Notes: a model not told the origin generated them from the letters alone. 5,392 nucleotides of DNA from CAYVBJ01 sp964449075 (GCA_964449075.1 CAYVBJ010000110.1:1-5392); one strand, 5' to 3'; positions 1 to 5,380 are shown, counted from the first letter of the stretch. Translations and numbers: made by a program.

Positions 1-242
1 CATTAGCAGCTGAAAAACAGATTAACCTCCTGCAATTGCCTGCCGGAAACCTGTCTGGAACAACTCTGGCCAAAAGTAATGTCCGTGCTGAAACGGGCTG
101 CACTATTCTTGCTGTTATCAGGGAAGGAAAAAAAATAACTACTTTGGATCCAGATAAATTCAAATTCCGGGATGATGATGAAGTTATTGTAGCCGGCACC
201 GATGAAAGTGTCCGAATGTTTGAGGAAATGTATATTGACTGA
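1..242 (+). CDS. C-terminal TrkA-C (RCK_C) domain of a K+ channel or cation/proton antiporter, 5' partial
   Basis: The reading frame is open from the left edge (first full codon at 3) to a TGA at 240-242, giving 79 visible residues, so the start lies outside the window. Nearly all of it matches the RCK_C pattern: a basic/hydrophobic strand, then LSGTTLAKSNVRAETGCTIL (visible residues 17-36), AVIREGK (37-43), a proline before the next segment (D49-P50), and DDDEVIVAGTDESV (57-70) as the closing 'gD.liv.G' motif. In known families this regulatory domain binds nucleotides or ions at the cytoplasmic end of K+ channels, Trk uptake subunits and CPA2 antiporters, and gates transport. The visible part does not show which of these is attached. 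The TTG at 36 is internal to the domain and is not a credible start. No clear terminator follows; the repeat region begins 27 nt after the stop. Confidence 0.85.
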   Translation, partial: LAAEKQINLLQLPAGNLSGTTLAKSNVRAETGCTILAVIREGKKITTLDPDKFKFRDDDEVIVAGTDESVRMFEEMYID

Positions 243-268
243 CATTTTTGATAGTCTTTTCGGGTGCC

Positions 269-517
269 CGGGGAGTTTGAGTAGCGCAACACTCACATCC
301 CGAGGCAAAAACCCGATCAACGCTGTGATCTATACCGAGGGATGGTCTGGAAACGTCCACACAAAATATCCCGGCAGGAATAGCTCGTGGGTAACCGCGG
401 GTGCAACCCGTGGAAACGGACGGCTACGAAACACACATCCCGAGGCGGGATATCTGGTCAGCGCCCCGATCTGAATCGAGGGATGGGCTGGACAAATCCA
501 CAAAGGAGATTGGTTTT
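269..517 (+). repeat. Composite intergenic repeat, copy 1 (two monomers plus central hairpin)
   Basis: This 249-nt stretch aligns without gaps to 1098-1346 at an offset of 829, with about 16 mismatches (about 94% identity, counted by eye). It starts at CGGGGAGTTTGAGTA and ends at GAGATTGGTTTT. It contains monomer A (294-369), a linker with the hairpin CCGCGGGT-GCA-ACCCGTGG (395-413), and monomer B (434-510). A and B align to each other at about 72% identity, sharing CACATCCCGAGGC, GATCT, GAGGGATGG and TCCACA, so the unit is an old internal duplication. Monomer B has the hairpin ATCCCG-AGG-CGGGAT (437-451). Seven of the 16 mismatches to copy 3 lie at 417-433 in the linker just before monomer B; the rest are scattered. 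It lacks the 90-nt tail of copies 2 and 3. No transposase is present, so how it spread is unknown. Confidence 0.85.
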
Positions 518-550
518 TAAAGAAGTGAAATTACGTTTGGAAAAATCTCC

Positions 551-640
551 CTGTTACAGGCCTTCAGCCTGCCCGGTCTTGCGCATTTCTGTCTCCCGGG
601 GCGCTGCCCCGGGCTCTGTTGTATCAGGCTTTCAGCCTGG
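551..640. repeat. Palindromic element: two CAGGC/GCCTG hairpins flanking a GC-rich hairpin
   Basis: Three hairpins lie in order. CAGGC-CTTCA-GCCTG is at 557-571, CCCGGGGC-GCT-GCCCCGGG (8 perfect pairs) is at 595-613, and CAGGC-TTTCA-GCCTG is at 625-639. The outer two differ by one loop base. The first returns as an exact 16-nt reverse complement at 1055-1070 (556-571 here), so this is a dispersed family present in both orientations. I associate this 'aggcctt-cagcct' pattern from memory with REP-like intergenic palindromes in Bacteroidota-related genomes. The GC-rich hairpin has no T run, so it is not an obvious terminator. Confidence 0.75.
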
Positions 641-730
641 AAAATGATGCACAATCCCTGTGCCAGCGTCGGTTGTGGCTAAATTTTTAGCACTGTTCTG
701 ATTCTTATAAAAAAAATCCATCCTAGATAA
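641..730. other. Spacer without recognised gene or repeat family
   Basis: The only structure seen is a short inverted repeat GCTAAA-TT-TTTAGC (678-691) and an A run near 709-716. No reading frame here has coding character, and the minus-strand frame crossing it continues into the repeat copy. Confidence 0.5.
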
Positions 731-776
731 TATCCTGAAAGGATATAACGTGAATAGCCACGGGTGCAACCCGTGG
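731..776 (+). repeat. REP-like hairpin pair leading into repeat copy 2
   Basis: TATCC-TGAAA-GGATA (731-745) is a 5-bp hairpin. It is followed 12 nt later by CCACGGGT-GCA-ACCCGTGG (758-776), an 8-bp stem that is a perfect inverted repeat. The second hairpin is the same as those at 395-413 and 1224-1242. There the third stem base is G facing T (a wobble) and here it is A facing T, so pairing is kept in all three. The pair arrangement with 'GTGAATAGCC' between the hairpins resembles, from memory, a widespread palindrome family of Bacteroidota and Planctomycetota. Confidence 0.7.
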
Positions 777-970
777 AAACAGAGGGCGCCTCAACACACA
801 TCCCGAGGCGGGATATCTGGTCAGCGTCCCGATCTGAATCGAGGGATGGGCTGGACAAATCCACAAAAGAGATTGGTTTTACTTCTTGCATTGATTTCAA
901 GATTCTATACGATAAGCAGCTGCCATATTTAAAAAGATTCCTCCATGCGTTCGCTCCGCTCTCTTAGTCG
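755..970 (+). repeat. Composite intergenic repeat, copy 2 (5'-truncated: hairpin, monomer B and tail)
   Basis: This 216-nt stretch aligns without gaps to 1221-1436 at an offset of 466, with only 3 mismatches (757, 760 and the base before CATCCC), about 98.6% identity. It has the central hairpin and monomer B, but monomer A and the preceding GAGTTTGAGTA block are missing. It carries the 90-nt tail (881-970) shared with copy 3 and absent from copy 1. The monomer B hairpin ATCCCG-AGG-CGGGAT lies at 800-814. Similarity to copy 3 resumes at TGACAGGGTCCACGG (974-988) after a small gap. Short frames inside it, repeated in copy 3, are most likely by-products of the repeat. Confidence 0.85.
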
Positions 971-988
971 GAATGACAGGGTCCACGG

Positions 989-1102
989 TGGGTGGTGCGC
1001 GACGCATCTGTACACAGATTAGAACACCATTTTTCCCGCGCCGCGAGGAAAGAACAGGCTGAAGGCCTGTCGCACCACAGCCCCGACACAATTATGTCGG
1101 GG
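989..1102. repeat. Multi-hairpin palindromic element between repeat copies 2 and 3
   Basis: Five inverted repeats are packed here. An outer arm pair GTGGTG (992-997) and CACCAC (1073-1078) encloses three hairpins: ATCTGT-AC-ACAGAT (1006-1019), TTTCCCGCG-C-CGCGAGGAAA with one bulged A (1032-1051), and ACAGGC-TGAAG-GCCTGT (1054-1070). Immediately after comes CCCCGACA-CAATTA-TGTCGGGG (1081-1102, 8 perfect pairs), whose right arm overlaps the start of repeat copy 3 at 1098. The whole could fold as a cruciform or as a branched RNA. The third hairpin is an inverted copy of 556-571. Confidence 0.7.
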
Positions 1103-1436
1103 AGTTTGAGTATCCTAACACACACATCCCGAGGCAAAAACCCGATCGACGCTCTGATCTATACCGAGGGATGGTCTGGAAACGTCCACACAAAATATCC
1201 CGGCAGGGATAGCTCGTGGGTAACCGCGGGTGCAACCCGTGGAAACAGAGGGCGCCTCAACACGCATCCCGAGGCGGGATATCTGGTCAGCGTCCCGATC
1301 TGAATCGAGGGATGGGCTGGACAAATCCACAAAAGAGATTGGTTTTACTTCTTGCATTGATTTCAAGATTCTATACGATAAGCAGCTGCCATATTTAAAA
1401 AGATTCCTCCATGCGTTCGCTCCGCTCTCTTAGTCG
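1098..1436 (+). repeat. Composite intergenic repeat, copy 3 (longest copy)
   Basis: This is the only copy with all parts: the GAGTTTGAGTA lead, monomer A (from about 1123), hairpin CCGCGGGT-GCA-ACCCGTGG (1224-1242), monomer B (from about 1263, hairpin 1266-1280) and the 90-nt tail (1347-1436). It matches copy 1 over 1098-1346 and copy 2 over 1221-1436. The tail ends in GATTCCTCCATGCGTTCGCT followed by CCGCTCTCTTAGTCG. In copy 2 this reads on into GGAATGACAGGG, the reverse complement of the familiar 'TCATTCCGA...GGAGGAATC' dispersed repeat, recognised from memory. Here that junction is broken by an inserted palindrome at 1440-1460. Confidence 0.85.
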
Positions 1437-1439
1437 AAA

Positions 1440-1460
1440 CAGTGACCGTCAACTGACGGT
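1440..1460. repeat. 21-nt palindrome inserted into repeat copy 3
   Basis: Copy 2 reads from TAGTCG through GAA directly into TGACAGGGTCCACGG (974-988). Copy 3 has AAA, then 21 extra bases, then the same TGACAGGGTCCACGG (1461-1475). The extra bases contain the inverted repeat ACCGTCA-AC-TGACGGT (1445-1460). The motif TGAC occurs at 1443-1446, 1454-1457 and 1461-1464, so a short target duplication or slippage origin cannot be told apart. No function can be assigned. Confidence 0.6.
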
Positions 1461-1479
1461 TGACAGGGTCCACGGCGGG

Positions 1480-1574
1480 CAATGGATATTTTTGTGCAAT
1501 GATCCAGTCATATAAATATTTTTGAAACAAATCACTCCGTCCCCCCTTCTCTCAGTCTTCCTTCCCAGATCAAC
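1480..1574. other. AT-rich then pyrimidine-rich spacer, no gene seen
   Basis: The segment contains two ATATTTTTG motifs (about 1486 and 1517) and a pyrimidine-rich part with TTCTCTCAGTCTTCC (about 1548-1562), which resembles the tandem unit at 1718-1765. A minus-strand frame over 1449-1649 exists, but its sequence is explained by the neighbouring palindromes. No promoter could be supported. Confidence 0.4.
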
Positions 1575-1577
1575 AAA

Positions 1578-1628
1578 TCTCCGCGAACTTCGCGCAACCA
1601 TCGCGGTCTTCGCGTGAAGCCCCGCGGC
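1578..1628. repeat. CGCG-rich dispersed palindrome
   Basis: A perfect inverted repeat CGCGAA-C-TTCGCG (1582-1594) is followed by further CGCG-centred words: TCGCGGTCTTCGCGTGAA (1601-1618) and CCCGCGG (1621-1627). The text 'ccgcgaacttcgcg...cgcggtcttcgcgtga' resembles, from memory, a very common intergenic repeat of many bacterial phyla with interspersed 'cgcg/tttgcg' words. It is not coding: the antisense frame through it has no recognisable domain. Confidence 0.6.
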
Positions 1629-1656
1629 TTTCATATTTTTGATTGGCACAATTGAT

Positions 1657-1705
1657 CACAGGCCGTTGACCTGTGCTATTGATTACTCCCACGTTGGGGC
1701 TTTTT
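1657..1705 (+). repeat. CACAGG/CCTGTG hairpin followed by a GC hairpin and T run
   Basis: CACAGG (1657-1662) pairs with CCTGTG (1670-1675) around a 7-nt loop. Twelve bases later CCCA-CGT-TGGG (1688-1698) forms a short stem followed by GC and TTTTT (1701-1705). The pair looks like another dispersed palindrome. The second part has the layout of a weak rho-independent terminator for plus-strand transcripts entering from the repeat region, but a 4-bp stem makes this doubtful. Confidence 0.5.
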
Positions 1706-1717
1706 CATTGGCAGACC

Positions 1718-1765
1718 TCTCTCAGTCTCCCCTTCACTAAGCCTCCCTTTCACTCAGTCTCACAT
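1718..1765. repeat. 16-nt pyrimidine tandem repeat, three degenerate units
   Basis: Units with the pattern TTCACT(C/A)AG(T/C)CTCCC line up at an exact 16-nt period: the AG dinucleotide falls at 1724, 1740 and 1756. A related single unit occurs about 170 nt upstream (about 1548-1562). The purine-poor strand bias is striking, but no function is evident. Confidence 0.55.
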
Positions 1766-1789
1766 TCTCCTCTTCACTTCCTGCTGAAA

Positions 1790-1939
1790 TCGGTAAATCA
1801 AAAAATATTATGTATTAATGCGGAACTTTATGAAACAAAAAAGCAACCCTAACGTAAAGATTCTAAATTTTATACCGTCTGTTATTCAAAACTCAAACAA
1901 AATGAACGGACTTGAATATGGCACAAGCATGATCTTTCT
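1790..1939 (+). promoter_or_regulatory. AT-rich leader and probable promoter region of the phosphatase-ldhA unit
   Basis: Base composition drops sharply to AT-rich after the pyrimidine repeats. This fits a promoter and leader for the two genes downstream, which have no other obvious promoter. TAAATTTT (1864-1871) resembles the Bacteroidota -7 box TAnnTTTG, but no TTTG lies at the expected distance upstream, so exact boxes cannot be named. There is no Shine-Dalgarno sequence before the start at 1940, as is usual in Bacteroidota. The call rests on position and composition. Confidence 0.35.
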
Positions 1940-1943
1940 ATGA
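1902..1943 (+). CDS. Possible 13-residue upstream leader peptide overlapping the phosphatase start
   Basis: An ATG at 1902, preceded by the A-rich ACTCAAACAAA typical of translation starts in Bacteroidota, opens a 13-codon frame reading MNGLEYGTSMIFL. It ends at a TGA (1941-1943) that shares four bases with the phosphatase start (ATGA at 1940-1943). This is the classical arrangement for translational coupling, and it would help explain initiation at 1940, which has no ribosome binding site. The alternative is chance, since short frames are common and nothing else supports expression. It is not homologous to anything I recognise. Confidence 0.25.
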   Translation: MNGLEYGTSMIFL

Positions 1944-4327
1944 ATCGCTATCTGATTTTTTTCTTTCCGGTTTTATTGGGTTTTACTCACATTACGGTGG
2001 CACAGAACACGACTAGGGATAGCCTTGAAACTGAACTTGAGCTTGCCTCAGAGGAAGAAAAAATTCCCTTACTTATAGAACTTGCAGATCTGATCAACCG
2101 GGATTATCCGCTGCAGGCGCTTCAGCTGTGTGAGCAGGCAGAGGTATTGCTGAATACTTACCCTGATCAATTACGCAGATCAAGGTTATTAACGATCCGC
2201 GGATGGACACAATTCTATCTTGATGAAAATGAAAAGGCGCTTCACCTTGCTAATCAAGCCTTCGGGATTGCAGAAGCTGAATCCGATTCCGAACACAAAG
2301 CTCGGGCACTGCATTTAAAAGCAAGAATTTACCGTGATAATGGTGATTACCAACAAGCAATGGCTTCTTCTGAGAGTGCTCTTGCATTCCCGGAATCAGA
2401 AGTTATACCGGTAACACGTGCACGCTTATTTAACGAAGCCGGGACTATCAGCCGGCGTAAGGGGGAGTCCCGACAGACCCTCGAATATCACACAAAAGCC
2501 CTGGAGCTTATTGAGAATACTCCAGAAACAGCTGATTTAGCAGCTACTTACAATTTTCTCGGCATCATCCATGATATCATCGGCAATTATGATTCCGCTT
2601 TAAGCTTTCATTTGCAATCTCTTGACGCTCGCAAACATTTAAATGACCGGCGCGGTATGGCTGCTTCAATGACCAACATTGGAACAGTTCACCAGCGGAT
2701 AAAACAGTATGATCAGGCTCTTCATTTTTACAGTCAAAGTCTTCCCATATGGAGAGAACTGGAGGCAACCAATCCACTTGCTGCTACCTTAAATAATATG
2801 GGAGCTGTTCAGGAACTTCTGTCTGACTACGTGTCTGCCCGCCAATATTATCAGGAAGCGCACGAATTGTGGGAAGAGATTGGCAATAAATATAGTATGA
2901 GTATTGCCCTCGATAATCTCGGTTCCATTTATGACTATCTGGGATTTTCCGAAAATGCTTTGAATTATAAACGGAAATCACTTCGCCTTCGAAAAGAGCT
3001 GGGCGATCAAAGAGGAAGTTCACAGACCCTGATAAGTATGGCAATGATTTATTTGAATTTCTCTGAAACTGATTCAGCCCTTGCAGCAGCTACGAACAGC
3101 CTCGCATTCGCAAATGAGACGGGAAACTGGTCTTTGATCGGTGAAGTACATGAAGTGCTATCAAAAATTTACGAAACCAAAGGAGAATTTCACAAATCAC
3201 TGATTCATTATCGCGAATATAAAGCTGCCAATGATTCTCTTTTCAATTTGGATAGTCAGTCTGTCATTGCGGAACTTCAGGAGGAGTACCGCACCCGTGA
3301 ACAGCAACAAAAGATCAATCTTCTTGAAAGAGAAAGTGAAGTCCAGCGTTTGTGGATGATTATTTTAGTAGGTGGCTTTTTGCTGTCAATTCTGGTATCC
3401 GCCCTCTTTTACAACCGGTATATTCTGAAAGTACGCGCTCACAGAACCCGTGATAAACTGTATCGTACCGAGATGGAGAAAGCACGTTTGCAGGCTCTTA
3501 ATGCTGAAGCAAAATCAAAGTTGCTTCAAAGTGAAAACAAACGAAAAAGCGAAGAACTTGAAGCCGCCAGACTTCTGCAACTTTCAATGCTGCCTGATAA
3601 ACTGCCGGATAACAAGCTTGTTTCATTGTCAACACATATGGATACAGCTACAGAAGTAGGGGGTGACTATTATGATATGGATTTATCAGATGATGATACA
3701 CTTACCTTTTGTATCGGCGACGCGACAGGTCACGGATCTAAAGCAGGCATACTCGTTACAGCTGTAAAAAGTTTGTTTAATCTTATGGCAAAAGAGAAGG
3801 ATCTTGTTGAAATTTTAAAGAGGTGTTCTCATGCTATTAAAAAGATGAATCTGCCGCAACTTTATATGGCGTTTGCAATTGGCCGGCTGAAAGAAAACAG
3901 ATTAGAATTAGCCGGTGCCGGAATGCCACCCGCTTTAATTTACCGGGCTTCTTCGGCAACTGTTGAAAGTGTTGAATTAAAAGGCATGCCTCTGGGCAGT
4001 GTGCCGGAATACCCTTTTAAAAAACATGAATTGATAGTAAATGATGGAGATGTAATTGTTCTCTTTACAGACGGATTTCCTGAGCTTATAGATTCATCCA
4101 GGGAAATGGCCGGATATGATCTGCCCGCAAAATTGTTGGCTCAGTCAGGCAGATGGCAGCCCGATGATATTGTCAATTATTTTCGTTCTGCGGCCAGGGC
4201 ATGGATTGGAAACGGAAATCCAAATGATGACATGACGTTTATTGTTCTAAAAAAGAAAGCCATAAACCATAAACTTGCCAAAAATATAATTGATGAAGAT
4301 CGCTTTTTTCAGCACAAAGAAATATGA
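1940..4327 (+). CDS. Membrane receptor-like phosphatase: signal peptide, periplasmic TPR array, TM helix, SpoIIE/PP2C domain
   Basis: The 795-residue product starts with a signal peptide (1-22, hydrophobic 4-20, likely cleaved near VAQ). About nine TPR-like helical hairpins follow (roughly 80-436) with a period near 40 residues; clear units start near 119, 159, 201, 240, 281, 320 and 361. One membrane helix (about 471-491) and a charged coiled coil (about 500-545) lead into LLQLSMLP (545-552), the linker seen in RsbU/SpoIIE proteins. The catalytic domain (about 560-772) keeps the metal-binding aspartates: GGDYYD (D576), IGDATGHG (D594), LFTDG (D711) and NDDMTF (D763, D764). It should therefore be an active Mg/Mn serine/threonine phosphatase. 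In the family such enzymes dephosphorylate STAS anti-sigma-factor antagonists in partner switching. The TPRs face the periplasm and probably bind protein or peptide ligands; this is inferred. No STAS, kinase or sigma gene is in view. ATG 1940 is the first usable start and gives a good signal peptide. The gene overlaps ldhA by 35 nt. Confidence 0.93.
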   Translation: MNRYLIFFFPVLLGFTHITVAQNTTRDSLETELELASEEEKIPLLIELADLINRDYPLQALQLCEQAEVLLNTYPDQLRRSRLLTIRGWTQFYLDENEKALHLANQAFGIAEAESDSEHKARALHLKARIYRDNGDYQQAMASSESALAFPESEVIPVTRARLFNEAGTISRRKGESRQTLEYHTKALELIENTPETADLAATYNFLGIIHDIIGNYDSALSFHLQSLDARKHLNDRRGMAASMTNIGTVHQRIKQYDQALHFYSQSLPIWRELEATNPLAATLNNMGAVQELLSDYVSARQYYQEAHELWEEIGNKYSMSIALDNLGSIYDYLGFSENALNYKRKSLRLRKELGDQRGSSQTLISMAMIYLNFSETDSALAAATNSLAFANETGNWSLIGEVHEVLSKIYETKGEFHKSLIHYREYKAANDSLFNLDSQSVIAELQEEYRTREQQQKINLLERESEVQRLWMIILVGGFLLSILVSALFYNRYILKVRAHRTRDKLYRTEMEKARLQALNAEAKSKLLQSENKRKSEELEAARLLQLSMLPDKLPDNKLVSLSTHMDTATEVGGDYYDMDLSDDDTLTFCIGDATGHGSKAGILVTAVKSLFNLMAKEKDLVEILKRCSHAIKKMNLPQLYMAFAIGRLKENRLELAGAGMPPALIYRASSATVESVELKGMPLGSVPEYPFKKHELIVNDGDVIVLFTDGFPELIDSSREMAGYDLPAKLLAQSGRWQPDDIVNYFRSAARAWIGNGNPNDDMTFIVLKKKAINHKLAKNIIDEDRFFQHKEI

Positions 4328-5291
4328 CCGCCAAAGTTTTAATGAGCAACTCGAAAGTTACTCTCATACAATCACATATTTTGAAGACATTTTATCGCCG
4401 GAAACCGTAGCCCTGGCCAAAGGGTTTGATGCGGTTTGCATCTTTGTCAACAACCCTTTGGACCGGGAATTGATCCGAATGCTTTCCGAAATTGATATAG
4501 AAGTGATTGCTCTTCGCTCGGCAGGGTTTAACCATGTGGACCTTGAGGCTGCAGATGACTTTGGGATTAATGTTTACCGCGTACCGGCTTACTCGCCTGA
4601 GGCGGTCGCCGAACATACGGTAGCACTGATACTTACGCTTAACCGGAAAACACACAAAGCTTATAACCGTGTTCGTGAAAATAATTTTTCGCTTGAGGGT
4701 TTAACCGGTTTTAACCTGCATGGCAAAACAGCAGGGATCGTAGGAACCGGCACTATCGGCACCGCACTCCTGAAAATCCTGAAAGGGTTTGGATGCCATC
4801 TCATTGCATACGATCCCTATCCAAATGATGACGTAAAAAATATGGGTGTTGACTATGTTTCTCTGGAGGATCTGTTCAGAAATTCCGACATCATCTCACT
4901 GCATTGTCCGCTGATGCCCGAAACCAAATATATCATCAACCGCGAAGCTATTGGAATGATGAAAACGGGTGTAATGCTGATTAACACCAGCCGCGGAGCA
5001 CTTATTGAAACATCGGCAGCCATTGAGGGGCTCAAAAGTGCTAAAATTGCTTATCTCGGTATTGATGTCTATGAACAGGAGGAGCACCTCTTTTTTAAAG
5101 ATTTATCAGAGCGGGTGATACAGGATGATGTGATTGCAAGGCTGATGAGCTTCCCCAATGTGCTCATCACAGGACATCAGGCCTTTCTGACCAGTGAGGC
5201 CCTTCATAAAATTACACAAACTACCCTGGAAAACCTGACCCTCCATGAAATAGGTAAAAACGTGCCGAATAAAGTGTCGATGAATGTGTAG
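4293..5291 (+). CDS. ldhA: D-lactate dehydrogenase, NAD-dependent, fermentative (LdhA family)
   Basis: The product reduces pyruvate to D-lactate with NADH in the cytoplasm, regenerating NAD+ during fermentation. Its 332 residues are close to the 329 of E. coli LdhA and similar from end to end: MKIAFFSTKKYD at the start, RSAGFNHVDL (75-84), VPAYSPEAVAEH (97-108) and NFSLEGLTGF (131-140). The Rossmann motif GTGTIG is at 151-156, with D174 (AYDPYP) at the end of the second strand, which favours NAD over NADP. The catalytic set is R234 (NTSRG), E263 (DVYEQEE) and H295 (GHQAF), matching Arg235, Glu264 and His296 of E. coli as I recall them. DVYEQEEHLFF and VIQDDV are specific to D-LDH rather than to glycerate or phosphoglycerate dehydrogenases. 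The start is ATG 4293; a TTG one codon upstream is possible but adds only one residue. It lies inside the end of the phosphatase gene (35-nt overlap), so coupled translation is likely. Confidence 0.94.
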   Translation: MKIAFFSTKKYDRQSFNEQLESYSHTITYFEDILSPETVALAKGFDAVCIFVNNPLDRELIRMLSEIDIEVIALRSAGFNHVDLEAADDFGINVYRVPAYSPEAVAEHTVALILTLNRKTHKAYNRVRENNFSLEGLTGFNLHGKTAGIVGTGTIGTALLKILKGFGCHLIAYDPYPNDDVKNMGVDYVSLEDLFRNSDIISLHCPLMPETKYIINREAIGMMKTGVMLINTSRGALIETSAAIEGLKSAKIAYLGIDVYEQEEHLFFKDLSERVIQDDVIARLMSFPNVLITGHQAFLTSEALHKITQTTLENLTLHEIGKNVPNKVSMNV

Positions 5292-5328
5292 CTGTTTTCA
5301 AGTTCAACGATTCATCAATCTTTCCCCG

Positions 5329-5380
5329 AACCATCGGATTCACAATCCGGATACTGGCAAGCTCACAAGCCGATGGTTTT
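5329..5380 (+). terminator. Inverted repeat with T run after ldhA, possible terminator
   Basis: AACCATCGG (5329-5337) and CCGATGGTT (5370-5378) are perfect 9-bp arms around a 32-nt loop, and the right arm runs into TTTT (5377-5380). A smaller hairpin, CGGATT-CAC-AATCCG (5335-5349), shares bases with the left arm, so the two folds are mutually exclusive. The site starts 37 nt after the ldhA stop, where a terminator is expected. The long loop and short T run make it weak. It may instead be a dispersed palindrome, or lie inside a convergent minus-strand gene, since that strand has an open frame at the right edge. Confidence 0.4.

Noticed and set aside
202..474. Plus-strand frames over 202-474, 387-647 and 992-1303
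   Set aside because: They run through hairpins and repeat monomers, share the repeat's words in different frames and match no family I know.
764..967. A 67-residue frame in repeat copy 2, with a near-identical twin at 1230-1433
   Set aside because: Both frames lie wholly inside the repeat copies and begin within the hairpin. They contain no known domain, and the frame simply follows the duplicated DNA. One of the three base differences between the copies changes an amino acid (His to Arg), giving no sign of selection on a protein.
269..1436. CRISPR array
   Set aside because: There are only three units of over 200 nt, with irregular spacing and internal structure. CRISPR repeats are short, regular and separated by unique spacers of constant length.
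1449..1649. Minus-strand 66-residue frame
   Set aside because: Its sequence is explained by the palindrome at 1445-1460 and the CGCG element; no domain or start signal is seen.
1917..1936. Sigma-54 promoter (TGGCAC at 1919-1924)
   Set aside because: The -12 element TTGCA is not found at the required spacing, and the site would lie only about 15 nt before the start codon.
3450..3659. Plus-strand 69-residue frame inside the phosphatase gene
   Set aside because: It is an out-of-frame shadow over the coiled-coil and SpoIIE coding region, which has clear conserved motifs in the main frame.
5335..5349. T-arm of a tRNA (GGATTCACAATCC)
   Set aside because: The loop lacks the TTCRA pattern, and no acceptor stem, D-arm or anticodon arm can be placed around it on either strand.
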